Part shown: piece after piece, positions 60,098 through 64,000 of the stretch
Layout: each line of letters opens with the position of its first letter
Position numbering within the stretch: position 1 is the first letter of the stretch
Assembly: GCF_009818105.1 (NCBI RefSeq)
Contig: NZ_CP046564.1
Span: forward strand, 2,232,001 to 2,296,000
DNA: 64,000 bases
Source of the DNA: Bacillus sp. N1-1
Lineage (GTDB): Bacteria; Bacillota; Bacilli; Bacillales; Guptibacillaceae
Reading direction: 5' to 3'
Translations under genes and position numbers: made by a program
Notes under the pieces: model-generated
The model's input: only the letters and a program-made list of their open reading frames with translations
Told to the model about the DNA's origin: nothing
Database searches by the model: none

Positions 60098-61714
60098 TTG
60101 GATAAACTTATTGATCGACCATGGTACCGATTCTACCCGGAAATCATGAACGATTCCCCATCACTACCGGAATGTTCAGTATACCAATTGCTTCACGATA
60201 GTGAAAAAAAGTATGGACACAAGGTAGCGATTCGTTTTCAAGATCAACGAATCTCATATAAAGAATTGAAGGACACAGTCGATCGGCTCGCCTCATCCTG
60301 GCATGACTTGGGAATGAAAAAAGGAGAACGCATCGGCTTGATGTTATTGAATCAGCCTATGTATGTCTATGCGTATTATGCAGCTCAGAAGTTAGGCGCC
60401 ACTGTCGTACAGATAAACCCCATGTATATGCCAAGAGAAATTGAAGAAATTTCACACGAGGTAGGTCTCTCTTACCTCGTGACAGAGAGTAAGTATTTGG
60501 AGAAACTTGAAATTGTAATGAAATCATACTCTTTTGATCAGATATTTCTTTCAGATCAGAACAGTCCCGTTTTATTACCTAATATTCACGTTATTGAACG
60601 ACTTATTAAAGAAAAGGCACCTGACCAAGAAGCTGTTCCAATTCGAGCGAAAGATGATATTGCGGTCATCCAATTTACTGGTGGTACAACAGGAAAGATG
60701 AAAGGCGCTATGTTAACACATTATAATCTTGTTTCTAATGTGATTCAGAGTTATTTGATGTACGGAAATGATATGAAGCTCGGTGAGGAAATCACTTTAA
60801 CGGCAACTCCTCTTTATCACGTTTACGCAATGACAAGCGGAATGAATTTAAGTATTTATATTGGTGCCACCAATATTATTGTACCTAAGTTCGATGTAAA
60901 CGACGTGTTAAGAATCATTAGGGAAAACAAGCCTACTTTTTTCCCGGGTGTCCCAACGATGTACAACGCTTTTGTTAATCACCCTAAAGTAAATGAGTAT
61001 GGACTGAATTGCTTTAAATTTTGTTCCAGTGGCTCCGCTCCACTTCCAATCGAAGTGATAAATCGTTTTGAAGAAATAACGGGCGCAGTTATCGGAGAGG
61101 GATTTGGTATGTCAGAAACATCCCCTTCTACGCATCGAAACCCACCGTTCGGAGAAAGAAAGATTGGTAGTATTGGGATCCCTTTTCCAGAAACAGATTG
61201 TCAAATCGTTGATGAAGATGGAAATGAACTTCCTCATAAAAGTGTTGGAGAACTCGCTATTAAAGGACCTCAGGTAATGAAAGGTTATTGGAATAAACCA
61301 GAGGAAACGAATGAAAGTATAAAAAATGGATGGCTACTCACTGGTGATCTTGCAACGATGGATAAGGATGGTTACTTCTATATCGTCGGTCGGAAAAAGG
61401 AAATGATTATTACAGGAGGATTCAATGTTTATCCGCAGGAAATTGAAAGCGTTCTTTATGAACATCCTTCCGTGAAAGAAGCCGCTGTGATTGGCATTCC
61501 TCATGAATACAGTGGCGAAAGAGTGAAAGCGTTCGTTGTCGTTAAAGACAGTTCCATTTCAGAAGAAGAGCTCGTTGCCTATTGTTACGAGCATTTAACA
61601 AGATACAAAGTACCCAAGCAAATTGAGATAAGAGATTCATTGCCTAGAAATACAGTTGGAAAGTTACTTAAACGGCTTCTAATTACAGAAGAAACGATCG
61701 AAACAGGGAGGTAA
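60098..61714 (+). CDS. AMP-forming acyl-CoA ligase (long-chain fatty-acid-CoA ligase-like)
   Basis: A 538-residue adenylate-forming enzyme that activates a carboxylic acid with ATP and CoA. Motifs: the P-loop FTGGTTGKMKGAM near 190, GEGFGMSETSP near 330, the hinge/A8 motif TGDLATMDKDGYFYIVGRKKEMI near 410, and the catalytic lysine in PRNTVGKLLKR near 520. It would activate the imported acid before oxidation. The open frame extends to GTG 60086, but AAAGGTGG (60081-60088) points to the TTG at 60098. Located 36 nt after the binding-protein gene. Confidence 0.93.
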   Translation: MDKLIDRPWYRFYPEIMNDSPSLPECSVYQLLHDSEKKYGHKVAIRFQDQRISYKELKDTVDRLASSWHDLGMKKGERIGLMLLNQPMYVYAYYAAQKLGATVVQINPMYMPREIEEISHEVGLSYLVTESKYLEKLEIVMKSYSFDQIFLSDQNSPVLLPNIHVIERLIKEKAPDQEAVPIRAKDDIAVIQFTGGTTGKMKGAMLTHYNLVSNVIQSYLMYGNDMKLGEEITLTATPLYHVYAMTSGMNLSIYIGATNIIVPKFDVNDVLRIIRENKPTFFPGVPTMYNAFVNHPKVNEYGLNCFKFCSSGSAPLPIEVINRFEEITGAVIGEGFGMSETSPSTHRNPPFGERKIGSIGIPFPETDCQIVDEDGNELPHKSVGELAIKGPQVMKGYWNKPEETNESIKNGWLLTGDLATMDKDGYFYIVGRKKEMIITGGFNVYPQEIESVLYEHPSVKEAAVIGIPHEYSGERVKAFVVVKDSSISEEELVAYCYEHLTRYKVPKQIEIRDSLPRNTVGKLLKRLLITEETIETGR

Positions 61715-61719
61715 AGAGT

Positions 61720-62586
61720 ATGAATATAGAACGTGTTAGTAAAGTTGGTGTGATTGGATCGGGAACAATGGGGTCACAGATTGCGATGGTTTGCGCCCTT
61801 GCTGGATATTCAGTTGTTTTAAACGATATAGAAGAAAGTAGTCTTAATAAAGCCAGAAAGTCACTTGAAGGCCATATGGAACGCAGAATTAAGAAAGGGA
61901 AATTGACAGAAGGACAGATAGAAGAAGCTTTTCAGTTGATTCACTTTAGTACTTCTCTAAACGATTTCAAAGAAGTCGACCTTGTTATCGAGGCTATCAT
62001 TGAAAAGCTAGAAGTCAAAAGAGAACTGTTTGCTAAGCTCGATCAAATCTGCCCGAATCATTGCATCCTCGCAACAAATAGCTCGACAATCGTAAGTTCA
62101 AAAATAGCTGACGCAACGAATCGCCCTGAATCTATATGCAACATCCATTTTTTCAATCCTGCACTCGTCATGGATTTAGTAGAAGTTGTAAAAGGACCGC
62201 ATACGTCTGATCAAACAGCGGATACAGCTTACGAATTTGTAGAATCCATACACAAAACGCCGGTTCTATTGCAAAAAGAAATTTCTGGTTTTGTTGCAAA
62301 CAGGATTCTTGGAAAACTAATGGACGAAGCAGTTTACTTACTCGAGAACGGTTATGCAACACACGAAGAGATCGATCTCGTTTGTACGAAAGCATTAAAT
62401 CATCCGATTGGACCTTTTGCACTGATGGACCTTACTGGTATCGATGTAAATTATTATGTACGACAACAGCGATATGAAGAGTCCGGAAATGAAGCAGATC
62501 GACCAGCACGAATTGTAAAAGAAAAAGTAAACAATGGGGAACTTGGGAGAAAGACAGGCAAAGGCTTTTATAGCTATCAAACTTAA
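61720..62586 (+). CDS. 3-hydroxyacyl-CoA dehydrogenase
   Basis: A 288-residue NAD+-dependent dehydrogenase with the Rossmann motif GSGTMGSQIA near 12, the conserved ATNSSTIVSS and HFFNPALVMDLVEVV (catalytic His near 145), and a C-terminal dimerisation domain with GFVANRILGKLMDEA near 190. It resembles 3-hydroxybutyryl-CoA dehydrogenases and performs the third step of beta-oxidation. ATG after AGGGAGG, 5 nt after the ligase gene. A second homologue begins at 63832 in the same operon, suggesting two substrates or two oxidation steps. Confidence 0.92.
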   Translation: MNIERVSKVGVIGSGTMGSQIAMVCALAGYSVVLNDIEESSLNKARKSLEGHMERRIKKGKLTEGQIEEAFQLIHFSTSLNDFKEVDLVIEAIIEKLEVKRELFAKLDQICPNHCILATNSSTIVSSKIADATNRPESICNIHFFNPALVMDLVEVVKGPHTSDQTADTAYEFVESIHKTPVLLQKEISGFVANRILGKLMDEAVYLLENGYATHEEIDLVCTKALNHPIGPFALMDLTGIDVNYYVRQQRYEESGNEADRPARIVKEKVNNGELGRKTGKGFYSYQT

Positions 62587-62603
62587 ATGATGGGAGTTGT
62601 TTG

Positions 62604-63380
62604 ATGATGGAGAATATCCTTTTCACTCAAGAAGATCACCTTGCTTATGTAACGATATCACGTCCTGACGTAAGGAACGCATTGAATAAAGAAACATTGA
62701 TCGAATTAAAACAAACTCTGGAGAAACTTGAAGAAATGGACGAAGTGAAGTGTGTCATCATCACAGGCGAAGGAGAAAAATCATTTGCAGCAGGTGCAGA
62801 TATTTCACAACTTGAAAAGAAAACCATGTATGATGCATTCAAATCAGGTAGCATGCAGGAAATCTATGATTATATCGAAGGCTATACGAAACCAACCATA
62901 GCAATGGTAAACGGTTATGCGCTAGGTGGTGGATGCGAGCTTGCCATGGCATGTGACATAAGAGTTGCAGCAACTCATGCCAAATTTGGCTTACCTGAAC
63001 TCAATCTCTCCATCATTCCTGGAGCAGGGGGGACTCAGAGGCTTACAAGACTTGTCGGTAGAGGGAAAGCACTAGAAATGATTTTAACAGGCAAATTGAT
63101 CTCAAGTGAAGAAGCCGCTGCGATTGGCCTAATCACTGAAATGGCTGAAATAACACACTTAAAAGAAAAAACAGTTGAAATCGCCCAACAAATTATTAGT
63201 AAAGGTCCGATGGCCGTTATGATGGCAAAACTCGCCGTGAATATGGGAGCGGATACAGATATGAAAACAGGTTTACTCATTGAGAAGCTGTCACAAGCGA
63301 TTCTTTTTGCTTCAGAAGACAAAAACGAAGGAACGAGAGCTTTTCTTGAGAAAAGAAAGCCCGTTTTTCAAGGTAAATAA
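62604..63380 (+). CDS. Enoyl-CoA hydratase/isomerase (crotonase family)
   Basis: A 258-residue crotonase. The oxyanion-hole regions are visible as KSFAAGADISQ near 63 and GYALGGGCELAMACDIR near 106-122; LPELNLSIIPGAGGTQRL near 133-150 carries the family signature and a catalytic glutamate. It hydrates the enoyl-CoA made by the first gene of the operon, giving the (S)-3-hydroxyacyl-CoA. The frame starts at TTG 62601, but GGGAG at 62591-62595 supports the ATG at 62604. Directly followed by the thioesterase gene without a gap. Confidence 0.93.
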   Translation: MMENILFTQEDHLAYVTISRPDVRNALNKETLIELKQTLEKLEEMDEVKCVIITGEGEKSFAAGADISQLEKKTMYDAFKSGSMQEIYDYIEGYTKPTIAMVNGYALGGGCELAMACDIRVAATHAKFGLPELNLSIIPGAGGTQRLTRLVGRGKALEMILTGKLISSEEAAAIGLITEMAEITHLKEKTVEIAQQIISKGPMAVMMAKLAVNMGADTDMKTGLLIEKLSQAILFASEDKNEGTRAFLEKRKPVFQGK

Positions 63381-63803
63381 ATGGAGACAAATATAAGCAC
63401 TATTTATGATCGTGTTAGAACTGATTTTGAAACAAGTCCCTTTTTCAACTTATTAGGTTTTGAATTACGATCGATTACTGAAGATGAAGTCATCCTTGAG
63501 CTACCAATAGAAAGAAAACTATTAAACACACATGGAAGTCTGCACGGTGGTGTATATGCAACGATGATCGACAATATTATTAGTTTGAAAATGCGTTCTA
63601 TGATCGGCAGTCCTGTCATCACAATTAACTTAACCATAAACTATATTGCTCCAATCACAAGTGGGAAGGTTATTGCAAAAGCGTTCGTCTATGGAGAAGG
63701 AAAGCGAACGAAAATGGGTGAAGGAGTTGTGATGGATGAGAACGGAAAGCTTCTTGCAAAAGGAAGTGGAACGTTTAAAGTGATTAAATCGAAAGAACAA
63801 TAA
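63381..63803 (+). CDS. PaaI-type hotdog thioesterase
   Basis: A 140-residue acyl-CoA thioesterase. The PaaI signature HGSLHGGVYATMIDNI is at about 51-66, with the catalytic Asp near its end, and INLTINYIAPITSG near 82 is the central strand. Such enzymes hydrolyse dead-end or accumulating CoA esters, releasing free CoA during catabolism, as PaaI does in phenylacetate degradation. The ATG starts on the base after the stop codon of the hydratase gene, so translation is coupled. The next gene begins 28 nt later. Confidence 0.9.
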   Translation: METNISTIYDRVRTDFETSPFFNLLGFELRSITEDEVILELPIERKLLNTHGSLHGGVYATMIDNIISLKMRSMIGSPVITINLTINYIAPITSGKVIAKAFVYGEGKRTKMGEGVVMDENGKLLAKGSGTFKVIKSKEQ

Positions 63804-63831
63804 CGATCGTTAAAGAAAAGAGGCGTTGCAT

Positions 63832-64000
63832 TTGTCAATTCAAAAAATAGCAGTAATTGGTGCAGGAACTATGGGAAGAGGCATTGTCTATTCTGCTGCT
63901 GCAGCAGGACTCTCGGTCATTCTTCATGATGTCAGCGAGGCGTCATTAGAAAAATCCAAATCTTATCTACAAACGCAATTTGATCGATCCGTAAGTAAAG
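63832..64000 (+). CDS. Second 3-hydroxyacyl-CoA dehydrogenase (partial, cut by window end)
   Basis: Only the first 56 codons lie in the window. The product starts MSIQKIAVIGAGTMGRGIVY, with the NAD-binding GAGTMG motif and HDVSEASLEKSKSYL, typical of the Rossmann domain of 3-hydroxyacyl-CoA dehydrogenases. The start is TTG 63832 after GAGGCG. It is the second such gene in the operon; the C-terminus and further genes (a thiolase would be expected) lie beyond the window. Confidence 0.85.
   Translation, partial: MSIQKIAVIGAGTMGRGIVYSAAAAGLSVILHDVSEASLEKSKSYLQTQFDRSVSK

Overview
The window looks like chromosomal DNA from a low-GC Gram-positive bacterium of the Bacillaceae. I infer this from the gene content (odhAB, a bacterial nitric oxide synthase, floT, a YpvA-type DinG helicase, Ktr potassium uptake, a YunD-type nucleotidase, a DUF6501-like small protein), the strong GGAGG-type ribosome binding sites, the frequent TTG/GTG starts and the many U-tailed intrinsic terminators. 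A ppc gene and a TAXI-TRAP transporter fit an environmental (marine, soil or alkaliphilic) bacillus better than B. subtilis itself. No tRNA, rRNA, CRISPR array, insertion sequence or prophage block was seen.

Layout. 1-7.4 kb: class III aminotransferase, quinone oxidoreductase behind a palindromic operator, odhAB and a DUF6501-like gene. 7.4-13 kb: YeeE/YedE sulfur transporter (minus strand), then nos, an ABM/DUF4395 fused reading frame, a siderophore-type N-hydroxylase and three tiny genes. 13-24 kb: aldo/keto reductase, a pirin under an MhqR-type operator, an acyl-CoA-dehydrogenase-like flavoprotein, a PBP4-type carboxypeptidase, a channel-like membrane protein, YeiH with its divergent LysR regulator, and a superfamily 1 helicase. 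24-36 kb: VOC protein, MFS transporter, alpha-hydroxy-acid oxidase, YunD, M29 aminopeptidase, a doubly broken redoxin, a short tyrosine recombinase with repeated operators, tryptophan dioxygenase, a glycerol-1-phosphate-dehydrogenase-like/HAD phosphatase pair, ilvA and a frameshifted LLM oxidoreductase. 36-51 kb: ypvA, APH-fold kinase, histidine phosphatase, MBL hydrolase, ktrB-ktrA, ppc, a CAP-domain lipoprotein whose ribosome binding site lies in a hairpin, an acyl-CoA dehydrogenase/MaoC/MaoC operon behind a perfect palindrome, and floT.

51.4-64 kb is the most coherent system. It holds an FAD-linked 2-hydroxyacid oxidase, a PAS-AAA-HTH sigma-54 activator, and two textbook -24/-12 promoters. 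One promoter precedes a ketopantoate-reductase-like gene. The other precedes a long operon: acyl-CoA dehydrogenase, fused TRAP permease, TAXI binding lipoprotein, acyl-CoA ligase, 3-hydroxyacyl-CoA dehydrogenase, enoyl-CoA hydratase, hotdog thioesterase and a second 3-hydroxyacyl-CoA dehydrogenase cut by the window end. It reads as an inducible uptake, CoA-activation and beta-oxidation route for an unidentified carboxylic acid.

Other regulatory findings: a perfect MhqR-type operator at a pirin gene, one TetR-type operator shared by two distant loci, an SD-sequestering hairpin, and a perfect terminator hairpin translated inside a fused reading frame.
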